A DNA stretch of 35,832 bases. Source: Levilactobacillus koreensis JCM 16448. GTDB taxonomy: Bacteria; Bacillota; Bacilli; Lactobacillales; Lactobacillaceae. The DNA lies in contig NZ_AZDP01000061.1 of assembly GCF_001435525.1 (NCBI RefSeq), forward strand, positions 1 to 35,832. The letters run 5' to 3'. A model generated the notes under the pieces. That model saw only the letters and a program-made list of their open reading frames with translations, was not told the origin of the DNA and made no database searches. The first letter of the stretch is position 1. Every line of letters starts with the position of its first letter. Position numbers and translations under genes: made by a program. Shown in pieces: positions 15,080-22,718 of the stretch.

Positions 15080-15207
15080 GTACCCTTTTTTTAATAAACG
15101 TACCGTTAATCGCTTACAAAGTGGCATTTCACTAAAAGTTATTGAACAGGTGTTGATTTTTTATAGTTGTGTGCCTATACTATATATCGTTATGTTGATT
15201 AAACATA

Positions 15208-15224
15208 GTTAGAACCATTCTAAC
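15208..15224. promoter_or_regulatory. Perfect palindrome, probable TetR operator
   Basis: GTTAGAA-CCA-TTCTAAC is a perfect 7+3+7 palindrome 57 bp upstream of the tetR start. Its position and symmetry suit autoregulation by the TetR protein. Confidence 0.55.
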
Positions 15225-15280
15225 AATAACTAAATTAGACAGTAACTTGTATTCAAAAAGTGCATGGAGGTTGCCCGTCA

Positions 15281-15820
15281 ATGGACCGGAGAACGCTTAA
15301 GACACAACGGTTAATCAAAGATACTCTGCTACAGCTTTTGCAACGAAAACCCCTGCATAAAATCACCGTTTCGGAGATTACACAAATAGCTAATATTGGG
15401 CGAGGAACCTTCTATGTCCACTACCCAGATGTCGACAGTCTGTACGATCAGATCATCAACGAAGCTATCGACAACCTCACTGAACTATTCGACCAAACGT
15501 ACCCTAGTGGCGCGGGCAACGCAGACTTCGTTGCCCTTTTTCGCGCCGTTACCCAATATCTGACGGCCAATGCAACGCTCTTTTGTGTCCTCTTACAGAA
15601 TCAAAAGAGCGGTAAGGTCATCCGTCAAATCAAAAATCTCTTCGCGCAGCGGATCATGACTGAAAGACAGTTCGACCCTAACGACCCTGAGATTCAAGTG
15701 ACCGTTACATTCACCATAGCTGGTGCTATCGGGGCACTTACCGACTGGCTCACTGGCGATTTAGATGTTAGTGCTGATCAGCTCGCCCAAATTATTGATA
15801 AGATTCTCGCCAAGTTTTAA
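15281..15820 (+). CDS. TetR family transcriptional regulator
   Basis: A 179-residue TetR-type regulator. The N-terminal HTH reads ITVSEITQIANIGRGTFYVHYPDVDSLYDQI, the classic TetR core with TFYxHY. The C-terminal helical ligand domain resembles the group often annotated TetR_C/DhaS-like in Firmicutes. The start at 15281 follows GGAGGT at 9 nt; the frame is open seven codons further, but that region contains the ribosome binding site. The GNAT gene follows after 15 nt and is probably co-transcribed. The ligand is unknown. Candidate targets are its own promoter (palindrome upstream) and the divergent VOC gene. Confidence 0.9.
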   Translation: MDRRTLKTQRLIKDTLLQLLQRKPLHKITVSEITQIANIGRGTFYVHYPDVDSLYDQIINEAIDNLTELFDQTYPSGAGNADFVALFRAVTQYLTANATLFCVLLQNQKSGKVIRQIKNLFAQRIMTERQFDPNDPEIQVTVTFTIAGAIGALTDWLTGDLDVSADQLAQIIDKILAKF

Positions 15821-15835
15821 CCTTAGGAGGTCACG

Positions 15836-16408
15836 ATTACGCTTACTTTAACCCCATTCAACCACACGTCAATCAAGGATCAGCTCGCTGTTCGGCGCTT
15901 ATATCTGAAGAGTTGGCCCACAACTGAACAGGTTCCTTTTTCCATTCTGCGATTCAAAGCGCAATCGTCGATCGTCCACTTCTACTCGTTATATGATGGC
16001 TCGAAATTTGTAGGCTTTACGTATCTCATTTTTCACGAAGAGACGATTTACATCTTCTACCTCGCCATTCAACCTGCTAGCCGCACACAGGGATATGGTG
16101 GAGAACTACTGGAGCAACTAAAAGCGACCTACCCTCAAAAACGGCTTAGCGTGACCATAGAATATCTCAGTGCCCGCGCCGAAAATTACACTCAACGTGT
16201 TCAACGCCGCCGGTTCTTTGAAAACCATGGCTTTACAATGGCCGATTTCTGGATCGAAGAACAGGGCCTGCCCTACCAAGTTATGACTTGGAATGGTGAG
16301 ATGGATAGTAAAGAACTGGAAAAGGTTGTCCGGCATTACTCCGGCATTCTCTTTCGATTCTTCGTCAACCTAGAGGTCCATACCATGGGTATTCCCGATG
16401 ATTATTAA
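15836..16408 (+). CDS. GNAT family N-acetyltransferase with apparent ATT start
   Basis: A 190-residue acetyl-CoA-dependent N-acetyltransferase (GNAT). Core strands read IVHFYSLYDGSKFVGFTYLI and IYIFYLAIQP, followed by the acetyl-CoA loop SRTQGYGGELL and the late motif RRRFFENHGF. The protein substrate or small-molecule acceptor is unknown. The frame is closed by TAG at 15824-15826 and contains no ATG, GTG or TTG before codon 106 (GTG at 16151), which lies beyond the acetyl-CoA loop. AGGAGG at 15825-15830 is 5 nt before an ATT at 15836, exactly where a start codon should be. The gene therefore either initiates at ATT, as infC does, or lost its ATG by a G-to-T change and is silenced. It follows tetR by 15 nt. 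Confidence 0.78.
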   Translation: MTLTLTPFNHTSIKDQLAVRRLYLKSWPTTEQVPFSILRFKAQSSIVHFYSLYDGSKFVGFTYLIFHEETIYIFYLAIQPASRTQGYGGELLEQLKATYPQKRLSVTIEYLSARAENYTQRVQRRRFFENHGFTMADFWIEEQGLPYQVMTWNGEMDSKELEKVVRHYSGILFRFFVNLEVHTMGIPDDY

Positions 16409-16417
16409 AACAATGAA

Positions 16418-16451
16418 AAGCGGCCGACTCGCAAAGGTGAGTCGGCCGCTT
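16418..16451. terminator. Bidirectional terminator
   Basis: AAGCGGCCGACTC (16418-16430) pairs perfectly with GAGTCGGCCGCTT (16439-16451). It lies between the convergent GNAT and tyrosine phosphatase genes. Confidence 0.85.
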
Positions 16452-16466
16452 CTTTGTATAGTCTGC

Positions 16467-17255
16467 CTAGTGTGCAGCTTTAGTTAAAAGGTTAGCTTTG
16501 ATTGCCTTGATTTGTGCTGGCGTAATCTTCAAGCCCTTCTTCACGTAGTTGTCCATAGACCCGTATTGCTTGTCTACTTGCTGGTAGAAAGAGTTCAGTA
16601 ACGCTGGCTTTGCCCACGTCACGTTTAATTGCGTGTTGGACAGTAGGTAATCGCGTTGAATATCGCGTTTGCTTACACCTAAGATACTGTAGATAATAGC
16701 CGCTGACGTTCCCGTCCGGTCCATTCCGTGGGAACAATGGAACAGGAGTGCGCCCTTCTTGTTTTCGGAAATTTGAACCAATAGATTGCGGTAACTACGA
16801 CGAGCAGCACCCTTGGTCGCCATGTCGAAGTACATCCCCTCGTCATCGTTGTCGTAGTTCGACTTCGTTCCCAACACAGACGCCTGCATGTATTTCACGC
16901 CATCCATCACAGGGTCCGGCTTCTTCAAGATTTGTTCCGTCGTCCGTAAATCAACGATTTCACTCAGATGATAATTTGCCGTCAATTGGAGCTGGTCGGA
17001 AATCGTCATCTTTTCTAAGGAATCACTCCGAAGCAGCTTGCCCATCTTGACCCGTTGGCCGGTCTTGGTCTTATAGCCCCCCATGTCACGCATGTTTTCA
17101 GGACCACTCAAGTGAATTGGCCGACTCACTTTTTGTGAGATTGCGGGTTGCAGTTGAACATCTGTTGGTGTTGCGGTAGCGGCGTAGGCTGGTGTCACCG
17201 CAGTCGCTAAGATTAAGGAACAACCGAGTGTTGCCAGTACTGTCTGGAATCGCAT
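16467..17255 (-). CDS. Secreted tyrosine-protein phosphatase (Y_phosphatase3 type)
   Basis: A 262-residue exported phosphatase. MRFQTVLATLGCSLILATA and PAYA-A form a Sec signal peptide with cleavage near residue 25. The catalytic loop HCSHGMDRTG fits HCx(5)R with the conserved Thr, as in the LipA/MptpB-like atypical phosphatases that act on phosphotyrosine and sometimes phosphoinositides. The leading PIHLSGPENMRDMGGYKT and LRSDSL are family motifs (xxNxRDxGG). The start at 17255 has AAAGGGG about 12 nt upstream, slightly long; upstream in-frame starts would bury the signal peptide. A TGCTATGAT extended -10 lies at 17295-17287. It is monocistronic and shares a terminator with GNAT. Its extracellular substrate is unknown. 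Confidence 0.9.
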   Translation of the reverse strand: MRFQTVLATLGCSLILATAVTPAYAATATPTDVQLQPAISQKVSRPIHLSGPENMRDMGGYKTKTGQRVKMGKLLRSDSLEKMTISDQLQLTANYHLSEIVDLRTTEQILKKPDPVMDGVKYMQASVLGTKSNYDNDDEGMYFDMATKGAARRSYRNLLVQISENKKGALLFHCSHGMDRTGTSAAIIYSILGVSKRDIQRDYLLSNTQLNVTWAKPALLNSFYQQVDKQYGSMDNYVKKGLKITPAQIKAIKANLLTKAAH

Positions 17256-17333
17256 AGTTATTAATTTCCCCTTTCTGAATAGTCTTATCATAGCAAGCTC
17301 ATGTAAAGGACTAGCCAACTTCATGTAAGTATT

Positions 17334-17361
17334 TTGTATAAAATCTTATCAAATGCATAAT
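17334..17361 (+). promoter_or_regulatory. Possible promoter of the TauE/SafE gene
   Basis: TTGTAT (17334-17339) and CATAAT (17356-17361) are 16 bp apart, about 85 nt upstream of the start codon. The match is moderate. Confidence 0.35.
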
Positions 17362-17444
17362 GAAAGGGCCCTCAATCCCCGTCCGTTGACTTTCCCAATG
17401 AAGACGTTCAGACTTGAGTTTAAAGATTTAAAGGAGGTCTCCAG

Positions 17445-18161
17445 ATGTCCTGGTTACTCATTATCATCCCCTGCATGCTTGCTGGCCTCGTGCAAGGACT
17501 CACGGGATTCGGTGCGGCAATTATCATGATGATTTTTCTACCGGCACTCCTCCCCATCAACCAAAGCGCCGGTGTGGCGGCCCTAATCATGTCAGCTAGC
17601 GTGCTTACCCTAGTCATCCGCTACTGGCGCGAAATTCGCCTTAAACGGATCATCATTCCCTTCCTGATTTATGCTAGTGTCGCGTCCTGGTCCGTCCATT
17701 TGGGTAGCGTTCTTGATGTCCAGCTGTTACGGGAACTTCTGGGTGGCCTACTGGTCGTTCTAGCCCTTTATTTTTCCTTCGTTAAGCGGGCCGGCAACCA
17801 GCAGTATCCGTTACTCGTGGCCGGCACTTTTATGATCATCTCCGGCTTTTTCAATGGTCTATTTGGCATCGGTGGCCCGCTAATGGCGCTGTATTTCCTA
17901 TCCCTAGCGAAAACGACGTCCGAGTACATTGCCATTGTCCAAGCCTTCTTCTTGATCGACATTGTCTATATCACCACGCTACGGGTCGCTACCGGTATTC
18001 TGGTCGTTCAAGACATCCCCATTATCCTCGTTGGCATGGTGGGCGCCGTCTGTGGCACGATTATCGCCAACCACCTACAAACTCACATGAACATGACCAT
18101 GGTCCAGCACCTGGTCTATCTCTTCATTGGCATCAGCGGCGTCTACTATCTCTTTTTCTAA
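17445..18161 (+). CDS. TauE/SafE family membrane permease
   Basis: A 238-residue membrane protein of the TauE/SafE (DUF81) family, a group of putative anion exporters for sulfite, sulfoacetate or related organic anions. Both family repeats are visible: LAGLVQGLTGFGAAIIMM near the N-terminus and FFNGLFGIGGPLMALYFLSL in the second half, each beginning a four-helix bundle. AAAGGAGGT lies 6 nt before the ATG. It is monocistronic with its own terminator. There is no sulfur-metabolism gene nearby, so the cargo cannot be inferred from context. Confidence 0.88.
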   Translation: MSWLLIIIPCMLAGLVQGLTGFGAAIIMMIFLPALLPINQSAGVAALIMSASVLTLVIRYWREIRLKRIIIPFLIYASVASWSVHLGSVLDVQLLRELLGGLLVVLALYFSFVKRAGNQQYPLLVAGTFMIISGFFNGLFGIGGPLMALYFLSLAKTTSEYIAIVQAFFLIDIVYITTLRVATGILVVQDIPIILVGMVGAVCGTIIANHLQTHMNMTMVQHLVYLFIGISGVYYLFF

Positions 18162-18168
18162 ATTATCA

Positions 18169-18207
18169 AAAACGGGTCAGATGGCAAGGTTGTCATCGAC
18201 CCGTTTT
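18169..18207. terminator. Bidirectional terminator
   Basis: AAAACGGGTC (18169-18178) pairs with GACCCGTTTT (18198-18207), with a further GATG/CATC pairing inside. It separates the convergent TauE/SafE and MFS genes. Confidence 0.8.
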
Positions 18208-18210
18208 CTA

Positions 18211-19596
18211 TTAATTTTCCTTCTTCAACTGTCGTGCCAGTAGCCAGCAGACAAACACCATCCCCGTTGACAGCAGGTAACTAAACTTGATGCCCACTAA
18301 CTGGCTGTTCATCGACCAGTGAATGTGGCTGGTGCTCGTCAGACTGATGATAGCCACCAGCAGTGCGGTCCCAAATGAAGCCGCCACCTGCCGCAACGTG
18401 TTGTAGACCGCCACACCATCCGGAATCATTGGCAATGGCAGCATGGACCAGGCGTGCGTCTGAATTGGAATCAGCACCAACACCAATCCCAGCTGGCGAA
18501 TCGTCTGCCCAGCAATCACGTAGGCCATTGACGAGTGACTCCCCGTGGCACTCAACAATAGCGACCCACTCATATCAATGGTCAGCCCCACCATCACCAT
18601 TCGTCGGAAATTATACCTGTCGTAAAACCGACCACTCAACGGTGAAATAATGGCCGTACACACCGACCCTGGGAGCAACGTTAAACCCGAAACCAAAGCA
18701 CTCTGATGGAACACATTTTGCACCAAAACTGGAATGATAATGGCATTCCCGTACATCGTGACCATCAGTAGCATGTTAATCATTAGTGGCAGATTGAACT
18801 GTCGGTAGCGAAACACGTGTAGATTCAACAGCGGCGCGGTCTTCGTCCACTGACTCTTGGCAAATAATCCCAATAGGATGGCCCCCAACACTAGGGGAAC
18901 GATGCCCTTTAGCGACAAAAATGCCGTCTCCCCCACGTTGGAGAAGCTGTAAAGTGCCAGCGTCAATCCCAATCCTGACAGGAACAGCCCCGTCCGGTCT
19001 AGCGGTTGACGGTGCAAGTCGCCCACATTTTCTAAAAATTTAGGTGCTAATAACACGTCGATCACCATCAACGGTAACGTCAAGCCAAACAGATACTGCC
19101 AGCTCAGATGGGTCAAAATGACCCCCGCCACCGTTGGCCCCAAGACCGGCGCTAGGTTCAACGCCAAACCGACGATTCCCATGGCCGCGCCCCGCTCACT
19201 GGGTCTGGTCGAGGTCATCACGACCACGTTGACCAGCGGAATAATGATGCCCGCCCCCAGCGCCTGAATCATTCGGCCAATAATCAAGACCGGATAGACC
19301 GGTGCCGTCGCGCCAATCAATGACCCGAGGATGAAAATCAGCGACGCTGTGAAATACAATTGGCGCGTCGTGTAGCGTTTGATCAGATACGCGGTGGTCG
19401 GAATCATAAGCGCATTGATCAGCAAATAACCGTTGTTGAGCCACTGGCCCTGCGCCGTCGTGATGTGAAACGCCCGCATGATTGCCGGCAAGGCGGTGGA
19501 CATCAACGTCTGGTTAAGGACGCTGAGAAACGCACCGACCATGATCAGTGCGAAAGAGAAATGATTCTTATGCATAAGTTGCCCAACGACCTTCAT
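18211..19596 (-). CDS. DHA2 family MFS drug exporter
   Basis: A 14-helix drug:H+ antiporter of the EmrB/QacA (DHA2) branch of the major facilitator superfamily, about 460 residues. LNQTLMSTALPAIM in helix 1, GRMIQALGAGIIIPL in helix 4 and the antiporter motif LNLAPVLGPTVAGVIL in helix 5 are visible. The start is ambiguous: 19596 is given, but the ATG at 19575 (MHKNHFSF) fits the family length better, and an ATG at 19641 is also in frame; none has a strong ribosome binding site. The leader before 19596 contains a small hairpin CAAGC-ggttct-GCTTG. It is monocistronic with no adjacent regulator. Substrates are unknown. Confidence 0.88.
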   Translation of the reverse strand: MKVVGQLMHKNHFSFALIMVGAFLSVLNQTLMSTALPAIMRAFHITTAQGQWLNNGYLLINALMIPTTAYLIKRYTTRQLYFTASLIFILGSLIGATAPVYPVLIIGRMIQALGAGIIIPLVNVVVMTSTRPSERGAAMGIVGLALNLAPVLGPTVAGVILTHLSWQYLFGLTLPLMVIDVLLAPKFLENVGDLHRQPLDRTGLFLSGLGLTLALYSFSNVGETAFLSLKGIVPLVLGAILLGLFAKSQWTKTAPLLNLHVFRYRQFNLPLMINMLLMVTMYGNAIIIPVLVQNVFHQSALVSGLTLLPGSVCTAIISPLSGRFYDRYNFRRMVMVGLTIDMSGSLLLSATGSHSSMAYVIAGQTIRQLGLVLVLIPIQTHAWSMLPLPMIPDGVAVYNTLRQVAASFGTALLVAIISLTSTSHIHWSMNSQLVGIKFSYLLSTGMVFVCWLLARQLKKEN

Positions 19597-19752
19597 ATGT
19601 AATTTTGTGCCGAGATTCAAGCAGAACCGCTTGCAAACCATCTTCTAAAATCCGCAGACTGCTGAATCCCCATAAAACACTCTTTTTAGCATATGGATAC
19701 CCTCACCATTTGTCAACTTGAGATGGCTCACCCACTCAGTCATTTACCACCT

Positions 19753-19788
19753 AAAAAACACGTCCACAGATTAGTGTGAACGCGCGTT
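19753..19788 (-). terminator. Terminator of the gntR-ABC operon
   Basis: On the minus strand GCGTTCACA (19783-19775) pairs with TGTGGACGT (19768-19760) using G-U wobbles, and is followed by TTTTTT. It lies just after the permease stop codon. Confidence 0.6.
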
Positions 19789-19799
19789 TTGTTGTTTAT

Positions 19800-20564
19800 T
19801 TAGTTTGGAATCGTTTCAACCCACTTCTTCAGCAAGAAAACGTTGATAACCGACTCAACCAAGGCCACCACAAGGACCCCGGCAATGTTGATCAAGAACT
19901 GAGTTTGTTGCCCGCCGCTCAGGATGCCGCCGAGGTTATTGAACTCGTGCAGCATAAACATAGCCACCCGCGTTACCAGGTAGATGACGATGATGTACAA
20001 GACCACGTCCACTGCCCGCCGGCTTACATTTGGCAAGAAGTTATTCGTTGCGCTAACTGCCAAATGGACCAGAGAGATGGTCGCCCAACCCATGATGAAG
20101 ATGGCCAGCGCCATTAAGAGAACTCCACCGGCAATCTTTGCGGCTTCAAGTGTGCTGTAATCCGGACCACTCATTTGTGCCAAGAGCTGTGTCAGATAAC
20201 TATTTTCTGCGGCAGCTGTAATCATGTACAGCACGAATTGAACGAAACCAAAGTAGATGAACATGACAAACGTCGTGACCAAATTGCTCAAGTATAATTG
20301 CGTTTCGCCAATTGGAATCAACCGGTACGTGTCGCGCGTATAGACGTGTTCATTTTCAATGCTGAGCATGATAAAGGTAATCCAGATTGCGGGGGCGGAC
20401 CAAGCCGCGGTGACGCCAATCAACTCACCATCGCCAATCCCATGAGTAGCTAAGCTCCACAGCAAGGTAACGGCAATCACGGCCAGTTCTGCCAAAATAA
20501 TCTTATTGACCAATCGGAATCGACTCCGACCGAGCACCTTAAATAATGATCCAAAACTAGTCAT
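19800..20564 (-). CDS. ABC transporter permease (YtrA-operon type)
   Basis: A 254-residue integral membrane protein with about six predicted helices, resembling the permeases found with short YtrA-type GntR regulators. Examples of hydrophobic segments are IILAELAVIAVTLLWSLA, AIWITFIMLSIE and IAGVLVVALVESVINVFLL. The true start is the ATG at 20564, which overlaps the end of the ATPase gene by 8 nt (ATGACTAG); the frame is open 41 codons further but only inside the ATPase gene. It should form the membrane part of the complex with that ATPase. Systems of this kind often respond to cell-envelope stress such as antimicrobial peptides; direction and substrate here are inferred only. Confidence 0.8.
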   Translation of the reverse strand: MTSFGSLFKVLGRSRFRLVNKIILAELAVIAVTLLWSLATHGIGDGELIGVTAAWSAPAIWITFIMLSIENEHVYTRDTYRLIPIGETQLYLSNLVTTFVMFIYFGFVQFVLYMITAAAENSYLTQLLAQMSGPDYSTLEAAKIAGGVLLMALAIFIMGWATISLVHLAVSATNNFLPNVSRRAVDVVLYIIVIYLVTRVAMFMLHEFNNLGGILSGGQQTQFLINIAGVLVVALVESVINVFLLKKWVETIPN

Positions 20565-21267
20565 GGTTAACGCTCCCCTCGTACAAACTCTCGTAGTATG
20601 CTTCGATGCCAATACCAAACTCTTCGCGAACCGCATCACTCTGTTTATGGGCGTAAATCGTTTGGTCCTTGACAATAACGATCTCATCTAAAATCGGTGC
20701 GATTTCTGAAACGTAGTGATCACTGATGACCATCGTTGCGTCGTCTGGCTTCCATTTGATAATACTGCTAATAATCTTCTTACGGCTCATGCTGTCGATT
20801 CCGCTAAACGGTTCGTCCAGCAAGTAGAGATGCGTCTGTCGCGCCAAGGTCAAGGCGATGATGACCTTTTCCTTCATCCCCTTCGACAGTGCACCCAGCT
20901 TCAGGCTCGTATCGATCTGGAGGAAGGTCACCAGTTCTTCGTAACGTTGACCACTAAAATCTTGGTAAACCGTCCGGTAAAAATCAGCGATTCGATCAAT
21001 GCGTGTGCTTGGCCGAAATCCCCGTAATTGTTCGGTGAAGCTCACGTTACTCTTGTGATGGGCGGCAACACTATCCCCACACACCGCAATCGTTCCGGAC
21101 CCCTTGGCACTCCCAGTAATCAATCGCATCAGGGTCGTCTTCCCGGCACCGTTTTCCCCTAGCAAACCAACGATCTTACCCGTTTCCAGGGTCAGGTCGA
21201 TACCGTTTAAAATCGTCTTTAAGTTATGCTTGTACGTCAGATTTTCAATTGCTAAAACGTTAGTCAT
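20557..21267 (-). CDS. ABC transporter ATP-binding protein
   Basis: A 236-residue ATPase of an ABC transporter. Walker A is LLGENGAGKTTL, the signature LSKGMKEKVIIAL replaces the canonical LSGGQ in the way typical of YtrB-like proteins, and Walker B is LYLLDEPFSGID. The ATG at 21267 overlaps the GntR stop by 8 nt (ATGACTAA), and AGGAAGGGGG lies upstream. The end overlaps the permease start by 8 nt in the same manner, so the three proteins are translationally coupled and made in fixed ratio. Confidence 0.92.
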   Translation of the reverse strand: MTNVLAIENLTYKHNLKTILNGIDLTLETGKIVGLLGENGAGKTTLMRLITGSAKGSGTIAVCGDSVAAHHKSNVSFTEQLRGFRPSTRIDRIADFYRTVYQDFSGQRYEELVTFLQIDTSLKLGALSKGMKEKVIIALTLARQTHLYLLDEPFSGIDSMSRKKIISSIIKWKPDDATMVISDHYVSEIAPILDEIVIVKDQTIYAHKQSDAVREEFGIGIEAYYESLYEGSVNHD

Positions 21268-21634
21268 GTTGCTGCCCCCTTCCTGCGATATAAGTCTTTA
21301 GGCTCGAAATGATTTGCTCATCCGTCATATTCAGCGCGTGTAATTCATTGTAGACCCGCTCCAATTGTTCCACGATCAATTGCTCCTTTAACTGGGTAAT
21401 CCGATTTTTATCCATCGTAACGAAATTCCCCTTTCCCCGTTGTGACTCGATGGTGCCCTCCGTGATCATTTCCCCGAGTGCCCGCTGAACAGTGTTGACG
21501 TTGACCGTCAGATCCACCGCTAACTGGCGAACGGCCGGCAACTTATCCCCTGGCTCTAGCGCACCGGTCATCATTTCATGATAAAGGTAATTCTTGATTT
21601 GATAGTAAATTGGGACCTTATCATCAAATTTCAT
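21260..21634 (-). CDS. YtrA subfamily GntR regulator
   Basis: A 124-residue short GntR regulator. VPIYYQIKNYLYHEMMTGAL and GDKLPAVRQLAVDLTVNVNT plus VQRALGEM form the winged HTH. The C-terminal part (about 45 residues) is only a short dimerisation helix pair, which defines the YtrA subfamily and leaves little room for a ligand domain. The start follows GGGAGG. It heads a three-gene operon with the ABC ATPase and permease. The inverted repeat TAGTGT/ACACTA overlapping its -10 makes autorepression very likely. Confidence 0.9.
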   Translation of the reverse strand: MKFDDKVPIYYQIKNYLYHEMMTGALEPGDKLPAVRQLAVDLTVNVNTVQRALGEMITEGTIESQRGKGNFVTMDKNRITQLKEQLIVEQLERVYNELHALNMTDEQIISSLKTYIAGRGQQHD

Positions 21635-21649
21635 ATTGTCCTGCCTCCC

Positions 21650-21700
21650 TAGTGTTATATTTTACTATTACACTATAACATGTAATTTTCTAATTAGCAA
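21650..21700 (-). promoter_or_regulatory. gntR promoter with YtrA-type operator
   Basis: On the minus strand TTGCTA (21700-21695) and TATAGT (21677-21672) are exactly 17 bp apart. TAGTGT (21675-21670) and ACACTA (21655-21650) form an inverted repeat with a 14-bp centre that begins within the -10. Bound GntR would block the start site. Confidence 0.78.
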
Positions 21701-21735
21701 TAGTGAACGCTAAATTCGAGTTGAATGGCCGCGCT

Positions 21736-21910
21736 CCGGCTGACAGGGATTCCGTCTGCTGTGGGGACGTTTCAGCCTGAGAGGCGGGCTTCTCGCTCGA
21801 TTTGAAGCCGTGAAAAAACCACGTCTTCAAAGTCGCCCATGTTGTAGGCTAGCAAAAAAAGCCAGCCAACAACATGACCACGGCTGACTCCATCCCTGTC
21901 CTCCTCCGGC
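21736..21910 (+). repeat. Structured repeat R2, copy A
   Basis: About 175 bp, inverted relative to R2B and about 80% identical by eye. The outer stem is GACAGGGAT (21742-21750) with ATCCCTGTC (21892-21900). Inside lie hairpin 1 (21801-21831), TTTGAAGCCGTG/CACGTCTTCAAA around AAAAAAC, and hairpin 2 (21838-21876), CATGTTGTAGGCTAGC/GCCAGCCAACAACATG around seven A. Each hairpin carries a fixed internal mismatch that recurs in the other copies. The element contains no credible ORF. It could be a small structured RNA or a MITE-like element. Confidence 0.75.
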
Positions 21911-22440
21911 TCATACTGATTTTTTCCATGACATAGGTTGAAAGCCAAAAGCACTTAGACTTTCTAAATTGCTGGCGTACATATAACTCAGTGTGACTGT
22001 AGACGCCAAGAAACCACTGCAACTCCCCCCTTTTGTCCCTTAAATCAACGACCATCAATTCTGTCAGGCAAAAAGGGGGGGCAAACTGCTAGTCTACTTC
22101 AATCCATGATGGCCTCGTAAAATGAACTATACTTCCAGATTAAATAATTTCATTCCCGTATCCTATCTGATATTAGTTTCTGAACAGCCAACCGCTGCTT
22201 TCGCCAACTAGCAAGCACTATCTAACTCCTACTCTACCTTGAGTCCACAGTTGCATTGACACAACAAGTACAGGTCACTTGCCAGACTAATCACCTCAAC
22301 AGCACACGGCTAAACTACAATTCCACAGTAGCTCGTGTCCCACAGCAAAACACCCACCAACAGAATTGCCACGCCCTCCATTCAAAGGTTAACGCAGCTT
22401 CTACGGTCTCAACGTCCAAAATTGCCTCGCACAATCAAAG
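21911..22440. other. Gene-free spacer between R2A and R2B
   Basis: About 530 bp with no supportable gene on either strand; the frames present are under 70 codons, lack ribosome binding sites and show no recognisable motif. It holds one notable inverted repeat of C and G runs (22025-22080) and is AC-rich towards its right end. No transposase remnant is recognisable. Confidence 0.6.
22025..22080. repeat. C-run/G-run inverted repeat
   Basis: CCCCCCTTTTG (22025-22035) faces CAAAAAGGGGGG (22069-22080), complementary except for one extra A, with 33 bases between. Function unknown. Confidence 0.5.
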
Positions 22441-22620
22441 CCGGAGGCGGCCAGGGATGTAGCCGGCCGTGGAAATGGCGTTGGTCGGAGTTTCATCCCG
22501 ACCTACACCATGGGCGACTTTGAAGACACACGGTCTTGGTGTGGCTTCAAAGCGAGCGAGAAGCCCGTTTCTCAGGCTGAAGCGTCCCCACAGCAGGCGG
22601 AATCCCTGGCAGCCGCAGTG
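22441..22620 (-). repeat. Structured repeat R2, copy B
   Basis: Read on the minus strand it aligns with R2A over its length. The outer stem is GCCAGGGAT/ATCCCTGGC (22602-22610 with 22450-22458). Hairpin 1 (22519-22551) is TTTGAAGCCACAC/GTGTGTCTTCAAA and hairpin 2 (22475-22511) pairs ATGGTGTAGGTCGG with CCGACCAACGCCAT. Compared with R2A, both arms of each stem have changed together, keeping pairing. It sits between the pntB terminator and the spacer. Confidence 0.75.
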
Positions 22621-22658
22621 CGACCATTCTTAACCAATCTACTATCTTTAAGAAGAGT

Positions 22659-22696
22659 CAAAAAAGACGCCACGTTAGTAACTAACGTGACGCCTC
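22659..22696 (-). terminator. Terminator of the pnt operon
   Basis: On the minus strand GGCGTCACGTTA pairs with TAACGTGGCGTC, with wobble tolerance, and a run of six T follows. It is placed directly after pntB. Confidence 0.8.
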
Positions 22697-22718
22697 AACA
22701 CATGCTATTGAGAGATGA

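Noticed and set aside
15006-15212. 68-codon frame across the structured RNA candidate
   Set aside because: It runs through a T-tailed terminator, lacks a ribosome binding site at its start and matches no family I know.
22441-22620. R2B as a riboswitch or T-box leader for pntB
   Set aside because: It lies downstream of pntB, beyond the pnt terminator; no T-box consensus is present and the repeat also occurs beside unrelated genes.
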